In this document: positions 25,989 through 35,510 of the stretch, in pieces
Position numbering within the stretch: position 1 is the stretch's first letter
How the letters are laid out: every line of letters starts with the position of its first letter
Assembly: GCA_015654595.1 (NCBI GenBank)
Contig: JAATGQ010000155.1
Span: 1-64,000 of the forward strand
DNA from: Chitinophagales bacterium
GTDB taxonomy: Bacteria; Bacteroidota; Bacteroidia; Chitinophagales; Chitinophagaceae
Direction of reading: 5' to 3'
Length of the DNA stretch: 64,000 nucleotides
Translations under genes and position numbers: made by a program
Notes under the pieces: generated by a model
What the model saw: only the letters and a program-made list of their open reading frames with translations
What the model was told of the DNA's origin: nothing
Databases searched by the model: none

Positions 25989-26594
25989 ATGAGCAAATTA
26001 AAGCTACTGCTTCTGCTGATACTGGGCACGATGGGTGGTTATGCGCAAAAGATCGATACGCCGGGTTATATGGATTCGATAAAGGCATTCCGGGCCGACT
26101 ATATAAAAAACCACGAACTGCTGACCACTGCGGAGCAAAAGGCGTTGCTGCGGTTTTATCCGCTGGATCCGGCTTACAGGGTTGTGGCCCGCTTTGAGAA
26201 ATATGCCGACAGTCCCTGGTTTGCGATGGCAACCTCGGGAAAAGCCCCCCAAATGCAACGTAAATATGGCCGCCTGACCTTTATGCTGCGGGGTAAGACG
26301 CTTCACCTGGTGGTCTATCAATCGCAGGCCTTGCTGCAAAGGGAAGCGACCCGCAACTATCTTTTAATTGCCTTTACAGATCTGACCAGCGGCGTCGATA
26401 GTTATGGCGGCGGACGTTACATCGACTGCTCGATAGGCGACATTCAGAATGGAAGATTGGTGCTGGACTTTAATAAGGCTTATAATCCTTATTGTGCCTA
26501 CACGACAGGATACAATTGCCCGATCCCTCCGCACGAGAATGATCTGCCCGTCGCGGTCAACGCCGGAGAGAAAAATTATGGAAAAGGACATTGA
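25989..26594 (+). CDS. DUF1684 family secreted protein
   Basis: The 201-residue protein starts with a signal peptide (SKLKLLLLLILGTMGGYAQ). The mature part has the DUF1684 features: an N-terminal helix (SIKAFRADYIKNHELL), then FYPLDPAYRVVARFE, and the C-terminal YGGGRYIDCSIGD with DFNKAYNPYCAYTTGYNCPI and PPHENDLPVAVNAGEK. Its biochemical role is unknown. The start is set by the -7 box. The 3' end precedes the Dabb gene by 47 bases, so they may be co-transcribed. Confidence 0.85.
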   Translation: MSKLKLLLLLILGTMGGYAQKIDTPGYMDSIKAFRADYIKNHELLTTAEQKALLRFYPLDPAYRVVARFEKYADSPWFAMATSGKAPQMQRKYGRLTFMLRGKTLHLVVYQSQALLQREATRNYLLIAFTDLTSGVDSYGGGRYIDCSIGDIQNGRLVLDFNKAYNPYCAYTTGYNCPIPPHENDLPVAVNAGEKNYGKGH

Positions 26595-26641
26595 TAACTG
26601 GCGGCGTAAGCGCAGAGCAGGCCGCCCCAAACTATATGCAT

Positions 26642-27055
26642 ATGAAAAAGACTACTCGCAGGAAGTTTATTGCCGCAGCAGCATTAACGGCTACGGGAGC
26701 CGTCGTTGGAACGGACGCGTTTGCCGCGGAAGCAGGAGCAGAAGCATACCCCATCATTCATCATGTATTCTTCTGGTTGAAAAACCCCGGTTCCAAAGGC
26801 GATAAGGAAAAGCTGATCGCGGGAATAAAGACGCTGGCAAAAATTGGGGGTGTGCACAACCTGAAAGTGGGTATCCAGGCTGCGACGGAAACAAGAGACG
26901 TCACTGATAAGACCTGGCATGTTTCTGAGTTGATCTTCTTTAAGGATGTTGCAGCCCAGGCAGCCTATCAAAAAGATCCCATCCATCTTGAATTTGTAAA
27001 GAACTGCAGCTCGCTTTGGGAAAAGGTAGTGGTAAATGATATGCAGGTTGTGTAA
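26642..27055 (+). CDS. Dabb family (stress-responsive alpha/beta-barrel) protein, Tat-exported
   Basis: The start MKKTTRRKFIAAAALTATGA carries a twin-arginine motif followed by a hydrophobic stretch, so export by Tat is likely. The mature domain, with IIHHVFFWLKNPGSKGDKEK and KNCSSLWEKVVVNDMQVV, is a dimeric alpha+beta-barrel of the Dabb family, whose members include stress proteins and small cyclases. The catalytic role is not evident. I chose ATG 26642 since earlier starts place the Tat motif internally. It follows the DUF1684 gene. Confidence 0.85.
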   Translation: MKKTTRRKFIAAAALTATGAVVGTDAFAAEAGAEAYPIIHHVFFWLKNPGSKGDKEKLIAGIKTLAKIGGVHNLKVGIQAATETRDVTDKTWHVSELIFFKDVAAQAAYQKDPIHLEFVKNCSSLWEKVVVNDMQVV

Positions 27056-27065
27056 GTATAAATAG

Positions 27066-27329
27066 TTGAATGGCGGCAATGGTACCAATATTGAAATAGG
27101 GATCAATACGGACTGTGATCCTGCTGAAGTCAGCACCGATTGGGCTTTCGAGTGCGATATCTACGGGGATAAGCACCTGATAAAAGGACTGTACTTGTTT
27201 TTTGCAAATTTTACCAGGCCATAGGACGACGATAAGGAGTTGGCTGAGTACATTGTTTTCTTGAGCTACAGCGGCCTGGTCATCAGGGAAGCCTTGCTGA
27301 AGGCAAAGAAGGAGGTGTTTGGGCGATGA
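27066..27329 (+). pseudogene. Hypothetical small gene interrupted by an in-frame TAG
   Basis: The 88-codon frame from TTG 27066 to TGA 27327-27329 reads like protein on both sides of one TAG at 27222-27224. Before it is DWAFECDIYGDKHLIKGLYL; after it DDDKELAEYIVFLSYSGLVI. There is no good start codon or ribosome-binding site, so this is probably a decayed fragment. The family is unknown. Confidence 0.35.
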
Positions 27330-27374
27330 GTGCAGGGATTTGGCCGATGAACTGGCAGGAGTCCGGATTTTAAT

Positions 27375-27382
27375 TATCTTTA
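27375..27382 (+). promoter_or_regulatory. Weak -7 box before the propeller lipoprotein
   Basis: TATCTTTA differs from TAnnTTTG at one base and lies 16 bases before ATG 27399. Confidence 0.35.
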
Positions 27383-27398
27383 ATCCCAACTCTAATCT

Positions 27399-28352
27399 AT
27401 GAACACAAAACAGATTCTTACCCTGGCCAGCCTGGCCTGTATTTTATTTAGCTGCAAGAAAAGTAGCGGCGGCGGCGGATCGGCCGATGTATATGTCGCA
27501 GGATTTGACAACGGAAGTCTGGTGGTCTGGAAAAATAAAACGGAGACGGTATTGGCTACGACGACTGCTTATTACGGTAATGTCAATGGGCTAGCAATAG
27601 ACGGTTCCGATGTCTATGTTTCGGGATATGTGGGAGGCACTGCCTGCTATTGGAAGAACGGGAATCAGATCCCGCTGTCTGATCCAAATGCGGGGAATGC
27701 AGAAGCCCAGGCGATCGCGATTTCGGGAGGTGACGTTTACATAGCCGGTAACCAGGAAACGAATGTGGGGAATGAGATCGTGTTCTGGAAGAACGGCGTT
27801 CAGACGGTACTTTGTTTGTCCAATGAGCTGGTCAGCGGCAATGCGATCGCTGTATCGGGTGGAAATGTTTATGTCGGGGGATATATCGGCGACACAGCAG
27901 TGTACTGGGCTAACGGGGTACGAACGGTGCTGGGGCAACATACCGCCACTGTCAGCGGACTGGCTGTTTCGGGATCTAACGTATATGCAGTAGGAGCTTT
28001 TGATCAGCAGGCTGTCTATTGGAATAACGGGGTGATGACGACCTTGTCTTCCAGCTTTTCAGGGGCAAACGGGATCCTGGTATCCGGATCGGACGTCTAT
28101 ATCGCCGGGATGGACAACGGCTACGCGGTATATTGGAAGAATGGCCAGGAGACGAAGTTGGAAGCCGGTGCAGCGAATGCGATTACCCTCTCGGGTAAGG
28201 ATGTATATACAACAGGTTATGCCTATGCAACGGGAACGGGTACGTCGACGGCTGCCTTTTGGAAAAATGGATCCCGGACGGGTCTGGCCGCTTCTCCTCC
28301 AACAACGAGCGCTACGGAAGAAGGGAATGCGATCTGGGTTGTATCTCATTAA
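27399..28352 (+). CDS. Lipoprotein with repeated propeller-like units
   Basis: The N-terminus has a lipobox, LACILFSCKKSSGGGG, with the lipidated cysteine near residue 19 followed by KK and a Gly linker, as in surface or periplasmic Bacteroidota lipoproteins. The rest consists of about seven degenerate units of roughly 40 residues with the pattern SGSDVYVAG...AVYWKNG. This suggests a beta-propeller or a repeat adhesin. No enzyme motif is seen. It stands alone between the Dabb region and the glycan locus, and faces the next gene across a hairpin. Confidence 0.8.
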   Translation: MNTKQILTLASLACILFSCKKSSGGGGSADVYVAGFDNGSLVVWKNKTETVLATTTAYYGNVNGLAIDGSDVYVSGYVGGTACYWKNGNQIPLSDPNAGNAEAQAIAISGGDVYIAGNQETNVGNEIVFWKNGVQTVLCLSNELVSGNAIAVSGGNVYVGGYIGDTAVYWANGVRTVLGQHTATVSGLAVSGSNVYAVGAFDQQAVYWNNGVMTTLSSSFSGANGILVSGSDVYIAGMDNGYAVYWKNGQETKLEAGAANAITLSGKDVYTTGYAYATGTGTSTAAFWKNGSRTGLAASPPTTSATEEGNAIWVVSH

Positions 28353-28361
28353 AACAAACAT

Positions 28362-28393
28362 GCCCTGAAGAAAACCAAACGTTTCTTCAGGGC
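28362..28393. terminator. Strong hairpin between convergent genes
   Basis: GCCCTGAAGAAA (28362-28373) and TTTCTTCAGGGC (28382-28393) form a perfect 12-base-pair stem with an 8-base loop between the lipoprotein stop and the minus-strand enzyme stop. The minus strand continues with a T-rich stretch, so it may end transcription from both sides. Confidence 0.7.
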
Positions 28394-28420
28394 CTGGTCT
28401 TTGGTAGCAGGCGAAGAAGG

Positions 28421-30694
28421 CTACTTCCAGTCAAACTTTATTTTTATTCCTTCGGGGGCGTTCTGAAAACTGAGAAAGCTTGTTTTGCTGTCTCCATCCC
28501 AGGACGATTTTGCGTCGGTGACCGGCTGGCCTTTTGCGTCAAGAATGGTTATCTTTCTGGGTTCGGCCGGTAGTAAGACCCGCATCACATTGGTCGTATT
28601 GGCCGGGCTTTTGACGACAAAAGAGTAGCTTTTCTTTTCGATCTTTTCCTCGTATACCCGCGATGCCGATGCCAGGACCTGGGGCTTCCCGGGATTCGTT
28701 ACCTGTTGAATATTGTATAGGTAAGCCTGGTGGCCGGGGGCGACGGTCTTTTGCGACACCACGGGAAGGGTGGGATCGAAAAGATCGATCAGCTTTCCGT
28801 TGATGGTATAGGGATCGGTGTTTTCGGCTTCGTCCATTATGGATATGATCTCGTAGGGGCCGCGACGCAGATAAAAGCTGTTCTTGTACTGTACTTTGGC
28901 GCCGGTCGATTGGGCATACAGCGTCTCTACTCTTTCTCTCAGCGTCGTATCGCCCTCTCTTTCCATCACGTATTCTTTGGGGTCTTTCCGGATTACGCAT
29001 AGAGTGCCTTTACCAACTGGATAGGCGCCTTCTTTGGGATTGCGGCCAATACCCAATTTTTCAAACAGATCATCTGAAGGGCACTTGTAATTCTTTCCGT
29101 CGGAGTTCCACCATTCTTTTACGGTCTGGAATGGATCGTCGTCTCGTCCGGAATAAATGATGATGCCTCCATTCCTTACCCATTGAGCCAGCTGCTCGTG
29201 CGATTTTTCAGCTAGCGGTTTCATGTCGGAATAAGACATCAGCAGGATCTTTGTATCGTTGAATGCTTTTTCATACCCCGTATTTTCCAGGTGGACGATA
29301 TTGACGGGAACCCCTCTTTTTAGAAAGGGCAGCGCCTGGCCGTAGAAGTCGGATAGCAGCGGGTCTGTCAGTTTGGGATTTGTCGCATAGCGATGGAACA
29401 TACCCGAAGTTTCATAGAAATTCGAGAAGTAGGGATCTTCGAAGGCCTTGCCATTATCGTGTGTTGGAAGCTGCTGAAACATCAATGAGTTGCCCATCAG
29501 CACGCTGATGCCCTGTGTTCCGGACGTATGGTTTTCCGAAACAGGCATACTGTTTAGCGAGTTGATCATCACCAATAGCTGTGTGGAATAGGACTTTGGC
29601 ATGGGAGCCTTTTCATTGCTGGTCCGGTTGATAAAGTATTGCCCATCGAATATGCGATCGGGCCAGGGCATTACTTCATAGTTGTCGATATCGGGGTAGA
29701 AGAGTTCCGCCGTAAAGGTTGTCTCATAATTCTTTTTATAGTCGCTCCAATCGCGGCGTACGTCTTCGACGGGGTCGTTTTCAAAGAAGAGTTTGCGGTT
29801 GGTTGGAACGGTCATCGAGCGCATGCATCCGTATTCGAGGAAGGCCGTTTCGAAAGTCCGTTCTTTTGCGATCCCGTTAAAGTAATTAGGTTCCCTTGCG
29901 GTGCCGGTCCAGGATTGTACGATGTAGCCATCTACACAGGGCAGAGAGGCAAGGCTGGCTTCCGGGCTGATGATCTGCCACAGGGAGTAATTTAAAAGCG
30001 AGTGTGTGGCAACGTAACAGCGGACGTTCATGCCTTTACTTTTGCCGTATTCCTTTGCGTAGGTCAGGGCATCTTCCAATGCCCTGTAATAGAGATGGTA
30101 CTTTAATTTATTTGACAGGTAGGTGTTTTCGGGGGATTCATGCTGGGGCCGCCAGTCGAAGCCGTAGTAGTCTTTCCATTCCTTTTTGAAGGCGTCGCTA
30201 TATCCGGCGCGTGCCCAGAATTCGGGCTCTTCGAGGTAGATAGCGTCTATGCCGGCGTCTATGACGCGTTTGATGATCTTTTCCTTGAAATAGGTCAGGA
30301 AGTTTTTGGTAGGTACGATGTAGGGAGTGAGGTGTCCGTGCCAGATCGTGTCGCCGTTGCTTTCCTTTTGGGCTTCATCAAAATGAGGTTTCCCGTCCCA
30401 TTTTCCCGTAAAATATTCCTGGTAGCCGCCCCAGGCTATTCCTGTCATAAAGGCGGCGGTATAGCCCCGGTCGCGCCAGGATTGTACCCGCTGTTCAAAG
30501 GTCATGTCCCTGTGATCCGAAACACCATACACTATTGCTACGTCGGATCTTATGTCGGTGGTTGGTTTCCAGGGGCCTCCTGTTTGAAAGGTCGTTTTTT
30601 CCTTTTTTTGTAAGGATTGAGAATTTGCGGTGTTTGTGCCAAGAGTGAAGAGGAGCGTGGCAAATGCAAAAGGGCAAACAATTTTGGCTCTCAT
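28421..30694 (-). CDS. Secreted TIM-barrel-like glycan-active enzyme, family unassigned
   Basis: The 757-residue protein has a signal peptide (MRAKIVCPFAFATLLFTLGT...NSQ). The N-terminal 350 residues look like a TIM barrel: RDRGYTAAFMTGIAWGG, IDAGIDAIYLEEPEFWARAG with a likely catalytic Glu pair (LEEPEFW), and WPDRIF. The middle part, with LMSYSDMKPLAEKSHEQLAQ, resembles the Rossmann-like domain of GH42-type enzymes. The C-terminal part is beta-rich. I cannot place it in a CAZy family. It is third after susC and susD in a minus-strand unit, 86 bases from susD, which points to glycan breakdown. Confidence 0.7.
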   Translation of the reverse strand: MRAKIVCPFAFATLLFTLGTNTANSQSLQKKEKTTFQTGGPWKPTTDIRSDVAIVYGVSDHRDMTFEQRVQSWRDRGYTAAFMTGIAWGGYQEYFTGKWDGKPHFDEAQKESNGDTIWHGHLTPYIVPTKNFLTYFKEKIIKRVIDAGIDAIYLEEPEFWARAGYSDAFKKEWKDYYGFDWRPQHESPENTYLSNKLKYHLYYRALEDALTYAKEYGKSKGMNVRCYVATHSLLNYSLWQIISPEASLASLPCVDGYIVQSWTGTAREPNYFNGIAKERTFETAFLEYGCMRSMTVPTNRKLFFENDPVEDVRRDWSDYKKNYETTFTAELFYPDIDNYEVMPWPDRIFDGQYFINRTSNEKAPMPKSYSTQLLVMINSLNSMPVSENHTSGTQGISVLMGNSLMFQQLPTHDNGKAFEDPYFSNFYETSGMFHRYATNPKLTDPLLSDFYGQALPFLKRGVPVNIVHLENTGYEKAFNDTKILLMSYSDMKPLAEKSHEQLAQWVRNGGIIIYSGRDDDPFQTVKEWWNSDGKNYKCPSDDLFEKLGIGRNPKEGAYPVGKGTLCVIRKDPKEYVMEREGDTTLRERVETLYAQSTGAKVQYKNSFYLRRGPYEIISIMDEAENTDPYTINGKLIDLFDPTLPVVSQKTVAPGHQAYLYNIQQVTNPGKPQVLASASRVYEEKIEKKSYSFVVKSPANTTNVMRVLLPAEPRKITILDAKGQPVTDAKSSWDGDSKTSFLSFQNAPEGIKIKFDWK

Positions 30695-30780
30695 GTTAAT
30701 AGTTTTAAATCCTAAAAATTGCTATGCCCAATCGATGTGGGTCAATTGGGCATAGCGCTTTTTCACCTGGGGGCTATTGC

Positions 30781-32340
30781 TCAATAGCCGTCGTTCTGTG
30801 TACAAGCCGGGTCGCTGTTCAGCTCGCCGATCGGAATGGCGTACAAAAGATGATGTTTGTCTATATTGTATAGTTTGTTTCCGAGATAATCTGTGAAGCT
30901 GTTCATCAGATTGACGGTATAGTCGGCGCCGAATCTTCTCAAATCGCTCCAACGATAACCTTGACCTGCAAATTCCAGTCTTCTTTCATGCAGGATCGCC
31001 AATGCGACGTCTGATTGGGAAGAGGCCGTTGTTGCAGGGAGACCTACTCTTGATCTGATGGCATTCAGTAAGGGAATGGCTTCTGCGGTGCTACCGGTGT
31101 TGTTCAATGCTTCTGCTTTCAGCAGGATAATATCCGCCAGGCGAAGCATAATGACAGACTGGCTGCCGCCGGCGTTGTAGGAGCCGCCCTGAACGTGCTG
31201 ACCTCTTGTGATGAAGTAGGGGATCTGTGCTGTAGCATTGGTAGGATAGTGATTCGGGTTGTCGAAGAAGATCCGTCCGTTGAAAACCGTGGAGTCGTTC
31301 TCGAAGACCATTACGCCGTTCATTCTAACCAGGTCCCCGGAGTTCTTATAGTCGTTGACCAGGTCCTGTGTGGGGGTAACGAATTTCGTAAAGGGATCGG
31401 GAATAGTCAGGTTGTAGTCGGAAGGCGCGATCAACCAGGTAGCAAAGTTGCGGGTGGGGGCACTTGTGCCGCCTACGTGCTGGATCTCAAAAAGAGACTC
31501 TGTGGTATTGGCTGATTTATTGTCGTCAAAAAGGTCGGCAAAATTGGCCACCAGGCTGTATCCTCCTGTACCTGTTCCGCCATATGTAGCGGGCAGTACG
31601 GAGTTGCAGGCAGCAAGGCAGTTGGTATAGTCGCCTTCCTGTGCATATACCTTTGCCAATAATGCCTGCGCAGCGCCCTTTGTCGCTCTTGTGTGCTGGT
31701 TTACGGCGCCGGGATAAGAGTCAGGCAGGACGCCTATCGCGTCCGTCAGATCGGTAACGATCTGTTTGTAGCAGTCGGCAAGGCTGCTGCGGGCTATTCT
31801 GACAGAAGAATCTGTGGAATAAGTATGCAGCGTCAGTACAACAGGACCGTAGGCTTTTACCAGGTTGAAATAATGGAAAGCTCTTAAGAATTTCACAGAG
31901 GCTACCATCTGGTTTCTTGCCGAATCGGTAAGTTTGGGATCCGAGCTCTTGGTTGCTGCGACGTCTATCAGGAGGTTACAGGTCCCGATCATACCATATA
32001 TTTCGCTCCATCCCCTTGCGTCGGAAACCGTTGCGTTATCGGTAAAGTTGTCACATCCCGTTACGGCTTCATTGCTGTTGTTATCAGTCTGGCCGTCGAA
32101 GCTGTTGTCCGATCTTACGTCTTCGTTTACGAGGTCGAACCATTGATAGAAGTGCCCATTGGCGTCTACCATTTGTTCAAAAGCGTTGTTCATTACGTCC
32201 TGAAGACCGGAAAGCGTGTTGACGGAAGCGCTGGACACCTGGTTCGGCGGCGTCACGTTCAGAAAGCTTTTTTTACAGGATGTTCCCAATAATAATCCTA
32301 TGCCGGATATGGCTAGTAGGGATAAATATTTGTTTCGCAT
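30781..32340 (-). CDS. RagB/SusD family glycan-binding lipoprotein
   Basis: Surface lipoprotein that works with the SusC barrel to capture oligosaccharides. The start MRNKYLSLLAISGIGLLLGT is followed by a lipobox cysteine (SCKKSFLNV). The SusD fold is evident from the tetratricopeptide-like helices with FLRAFHYFNLVKAYGPVVL, KAEALNNTGSTAEAIPLLNA and the end region ERRLEFAGQGYRWSDLRRFG. The length of 519 residues is normal. It lies 30 bases after susC. The ATG at 32340 gives the better lipoprotein start than the TTG three codons upstream. Confidence 0.94.
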   Translation of the reverse strand: MRNKYLSLLAISGIGLLLGTSCKKSFLNVTPPNQVSSASVNTLSGLQDVMNNAFEQMVDANGHFYQWFDLVNEDVRSDNSFDGQTDNNSNEAVTGCDNFTDNATVSDARGWSEIYGMIGTCNLLIDVAATKSSDPKLTDSARNQMVASVKFLRAFHYFNLVKAYGPVVLTLHTYSTDSSVRIARSSLADCYKQIVTDLTDAIGVLPDSYPGAVNQHTRATKGAAQALLAKVYAQEGDYTNCLAACNSVLPATYGGTGTGGYSLVANFADLFDDNKSANTTESLFEIQHVGGTSAPTRNFATWLIAPSDYNLTIPDPFTKFVTPTQDLVNDYKNSGDLVRMNGVMVFENDSTVFNGRIFFDNPNHYPTNATAQIPYFITRGQHVQGGSYNAGGSQSVIMLRLADIILLKAEALNNTGSTAEAIPLLNAIRSRVGLPATTASSQSDVALAILHERRLEFAGQGYRWSDLRRFGADYTVNLMNSFTDYLGNKLYNIDKHHLLYAIPIGELNSDPACTQNDGY

Positions 32341-32370
32341 ATGCTGCAATGTTTTGTGTTTTGATTTTTT

Positions 32371-35300
32371 TTAGAAGCCGACGTTCAGACCGACCGTAAT
32401 AGAGCGGGCCAAAGGATAAACGCCGAAGTCGATTCCTTGTGTGGTTGCCTGTGAGTTAGCAGTCAAGCTGCTTGTGTTGAGATCAGGGGCGTATCCGGAG
32501 TACTTGGTGATGGTCACCAGATTTTCTGCGGCAACATAGACGCGAAGACCTTTTACACCTACTGATTTGACAAGGCTGTATTTTGTGAAATCGTAGCTAA
32601 GCGAAACGTTCTTCAGTCTTGCATAAGAACCATTTTCTACGTAGCGGCTGGAAACATTGTTATTGCCGTTCTCGTCCTTCTTAGCAGGGTTCGATGAGTT
32701 CTCGCCCAGGATTGCAAGAGGAATATCGGTCTTGTCGCCTATTTTTCTCCAGCGATGCAGGACGGTAGACAACTGATTGGTCAGGTCATACATCCCTTCT
32801 TCTTCGTAGCGATTGGCGTTGAACACTTTGTTGCCAAAGGAATATTCTATCAGGACATCGAGAGACCAGTTCTTGTAAGAGAGGCTGTTGCTGAAACCGC
32901 CAAAAACTGTTGGCAAAGCCTTACCGAGGTAGAAGTCGCTTTTTGGAGCGCCTGTTTTGTCGGTGGCATACCGCACATAACCGGTGGAGTCGTCTACGCC
33001 CAGGGATTTGTACCCGAAGAAGGAGCCGATCGCGTAACCATTCTTCAGCCAGGATACGGCGCCGGAGGGGATGCCACCACCTTGGATCGGCGTGATATTA
33101 GCCTCGATCTTGTTGCTGTTGAAGGACATGTTAAGGGTGCTGGTCCATCTAACGGCAGTGTTCTTCAAGATGTCACCGGAAAGCGTTACTTCAAGACCAT
33201 GGTTTACCACCTTGCCGGGCAGGTTTACGATAGTATTGCTCTGACCAGAGGAAGGAGGCAGCGTGTTGGTGTAGATAAGGTTTGTCGTGTGTTTGTTGTA
33301 GTAGTCTGCGGTAGCCCTTAACCTGTTGTTGAAGAAGGCGGCGTCCAGACCGATATTCAGCTGGTTGGTCTGTTCCCATTTGATATTGGGGTTAGCGGCT
33401 GTTCCGTTCAAGCCAATGCCTGGGACCAGCGTACCGCTGGGATCGTACATGTATTGGCCGCTGGATACGTTCAATACATTATAAGAAGGATACAGGGCGC
33501 TTGGCAGGTTACCTGTTGCTCCATAGCCGGCACGGATCTTCAGGTCGCTGAAGATATTCTGGTCTTTCATGAAGTCTTCATTGATAATTCTCCAGCCGGC
33601 GCTTACTGCAGGGAAGGTGGCATATTGGTTATTGACGCCTAATTGAGAGGAGCCGTCTCTTCTGACCGTTGCTGTCAAAAGGTATCTTGAATCGTAGTTA
33701 TACATTAAGCGGCCGAACTGAGAATATTTCGACGAGTAGTCGTTGCCGCCGTTGTCCTGCGATGCGTTTCTGGTGGCTGCGCTGGATATGGCATAGATTC
33801 CGGGAACGGGGAAGCCGCTGCCGCCGTTCTCGGAGAACTGATCGGAGGTCTTCGTCGCTTCGATACCTGCAACTACATTGATGCTATGCTTGCCGAAGGA
33901 CTTGTTCCATTCGAGGATATTGTCCCAGAGCCAGGTGTAATAGGTCCAGGTTTTGTAGTCCGCGGTTCCGCCAACTGCGTTCGCGGCGGAGGTAATTCTG
34001 GGGTCCTGGATTATATTCTCGAAGTTGTCCGAGATGTTCGCTGAGATCCTGTTGGTGTAGGTGATACCGAAGGGCAGTCTAAGATTTAAATGACCTTCTG
34101 CATTGATGATATTATAGGTGGTAATGTCTGAGGTACCGTATAATTGACCTAAAGGATTGGGGATGGCCTGCCCGTTGCTGTTATCAACCGCATAGAAGCC
34201 TGTTGCAGGATCTTTCAACTGGGCATAAGGGGAGTAGGCAATTGCTGCGCCGGTAACGCTACCGGAGCCGCCGCCGCCGTGACCTGTCGTACCCTGTGTT
34301 CCGCCTGGCATGTTGTGGGTGATTTGTCGGGCATAGTCTACTCTGCCTCCGATGGTCATCCAGCCGGTCAATTTCTGTTCGGCTGTTATCCCTGCAAAGT
34401 ATTTTCTGGAGCCGATGGTGGGCAGTATACCGTTCTGGTTCAGATAGCCGAGACTTACCGCATAATTTCCACCTTTGTCATTTCCGCCAGAAACCCGAAC
34501 GCTTGCTTTTGTGATGGGGGCTGTTCTAAATAGCTTGTCCTGCCAGTTGGTATTGAGACTCTGCCAGTTGGCTGGTAGACGGATACCGGCGGTATCGCTC
34601 GCGCGGCCTGCGTTGGTGTATTCATCGATCTGCAGATCGTGCAGTTGCTGTCCGTTTAAGACATTCAATTTTTTCGTTACAGACTGCCAGCTGTTGGAGA
34701 AATCAAATTCAACCTTTGGTGTGCCGGCTACGCCTTTTTTGGTGGTGATCTGGACCACGCCATTGGCCGATCCTGCCACACCATAAATACCTGTAGCCGA
34801 TGCGTCTTTTAAGATAGAGATGCTGGCGATGTTGTTTACGTCCAGTGTTGCGATATTGTATCCAACGATACCGTCTACTACGTATACGGGGCTGGCGTTA
34901 CCGCTCAGGGAAGTAAAACCTCGGACGAGTACCTGGAAATCTTGTCCTGGAGCGCCATTGCTCTGGTTAACCTGCACGCCTGCAGCCTTTCCCGCGAGTT
35001 CCTGCATCACGTTCACCACGGGACGCTCTCTGTTGTCGCTGATATTGACCGTGGCAATAGATGAGGTGACGTCTTTCGCTTTTTGGGTACCATACCCAAT
35101 GACGACTACATCGTTCAAGCTGTTGATTCTTGAGGTAAGCTTTAGAGACAGGCCTGTCTGGTCCTTGTCTGCTTTGACCTCTCTTGATTCATAACCTAAA
35201 ACGGAGAAGACCAAGGTCGCGCCTTTATTGACCCTGATCGTAAATGTTCCGTCGTCCTGTGAGGTTGTCCCACCTGTTTCTCCTTTCACTGTGATGGATA

Positions 35301-35454
35301 CATTCGAAAGAGGCTTACTGCTATCGGATAAAATTGTACCACTGACAGTTACTTTTTCCTGGGCGAATGCAAAATGAGAGATACTTAGTGAGACAAGAAA
35401 AAGGAATAGTATCCTTTGTTTTTGCAATAAATGTGCAAATCGCTTTTTCGACAT
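32371..35454 (-). CDS. SusC/RagA family TonB-dependent outer-membrane transporter
   Basis: Imports glycans bound by the SusD partner. The 1027-residue protein has a signal peptide ending FAFAQ, a carboxypeptidase-regulatory-like domain (about 33-115, VSGTILSDSSKPLSNVSITV), the SusC motif NDVVVIGYGTQ, a plug with RGFTSLSGNASPVYVVDGI, and a large barrel ending SITVGLNVGF. There is no STN domain, so it should not signal through an anti-sigma factor. It heads the unit susC-susD-TIM-barrel enzyme. Control is likely by a regulator acting near the palindrome at 35496. Confidence 0.95.
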   Translation of the reverse strand: MSKKRFAHLLQKQRILFLFLVSLSISHFAFAQEKVTVSGTILSDSSKPLSNVSITVKGETGGTTSQDDGTFTIRVNKGATLVFSVLGYESREVKADKDQTGLSLKLTSRINSLNDVVVIGYGTQKAKDVTSSIATVNISDNRERPVVNVMQELAGKAAGVQVNQSNGAPGQDFQVLVRGFTSLSGNASPVYVVDGIVGYNIATLDVNNIASISILKDASATGIYGVAGSANGVVQITTKKGVAGTPKVEFDFSNSWQSVTKKLNVLNGQQLHDLQIDEYTNAGRASDTAGIRLPANWQSLNTNWQDKLFRTAPITKASVRVSGGNDKGGNYAVSLGYLNQNGILPTIGSRKYFAGITAEQKLTGWMTIGGRVDYARQITHNMPGGTQGTTGHGGGGSGSVTGAAIAYSPYAQLKDPATGFYAVDNSNGQAIPNPLGQLYGTSDITTYNIINAEGHLNLRLPFGITYTNRISANISDNFENIIQDPRITSAANAVGGTADYKTWTYYTWLWDNILEWNKSFGKHSINVVAGIEATKTSDQFSENGGSGFPVPGIYAISSAATRNASQDNGGNDYSSKYSQFGRLMYNYDSRYLLTATVRRDGSSQLGVNNQYATFPAVSAGWRIINEDFMKDQNIFSDLKIRAGYGATGNLPSALYPSYNVLNVSSGQYMYDPSGTLVPGIGLNGTAANPNIKWEQTNQLNIGLDAAFFNNRLRATADYYNKHTTNLIYTNTLPPSSGQSNTIVNLPGKVVNHGLEVTLSGDILKNTAVRWTSTLNMSFNSNKIEANITPIQGGGIPSGAVSWLKNGYAIGSFFGYKSLGVDDSTGYVRYATDKTGAPKSDFYLGKALPTVFGGFSNSLSYKNWSLDVLIEYSFGNKVFNANRYEEEGMYDLTNQLSTVLHRWRKIGDKTDIPLAILGENSSNPAKKDENGNNNVSSRYVENGSYARLKNVSLSYDFTKYSLVKSVGVKGLRVYVAAENLVTITKYSGYAPDLNTSSLTANSQATTQGIDFGVYPLARSITVGLNVGF

Positions 35455-35495
35455 GGCAGCTGATTTGGTTTTTTAAAAAAGGGTTTGAAATTCAA

Positions 35496-35510
35496 CACTC
35501 CATTGGAGTG
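35496..35510. promoter_or_regulatory. Perfect palindrome upstream of susC
   Basis: CACTCCATTGGAGTG is a 7-base inverted repeat around a single base, 42 bases before the susC start. On the minus strand, a weak -7-like TACATTGTA lies upstream of it, so the palindrome would sit in the leader or at the start site and could bind a regulator. Confidence 0.4.
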
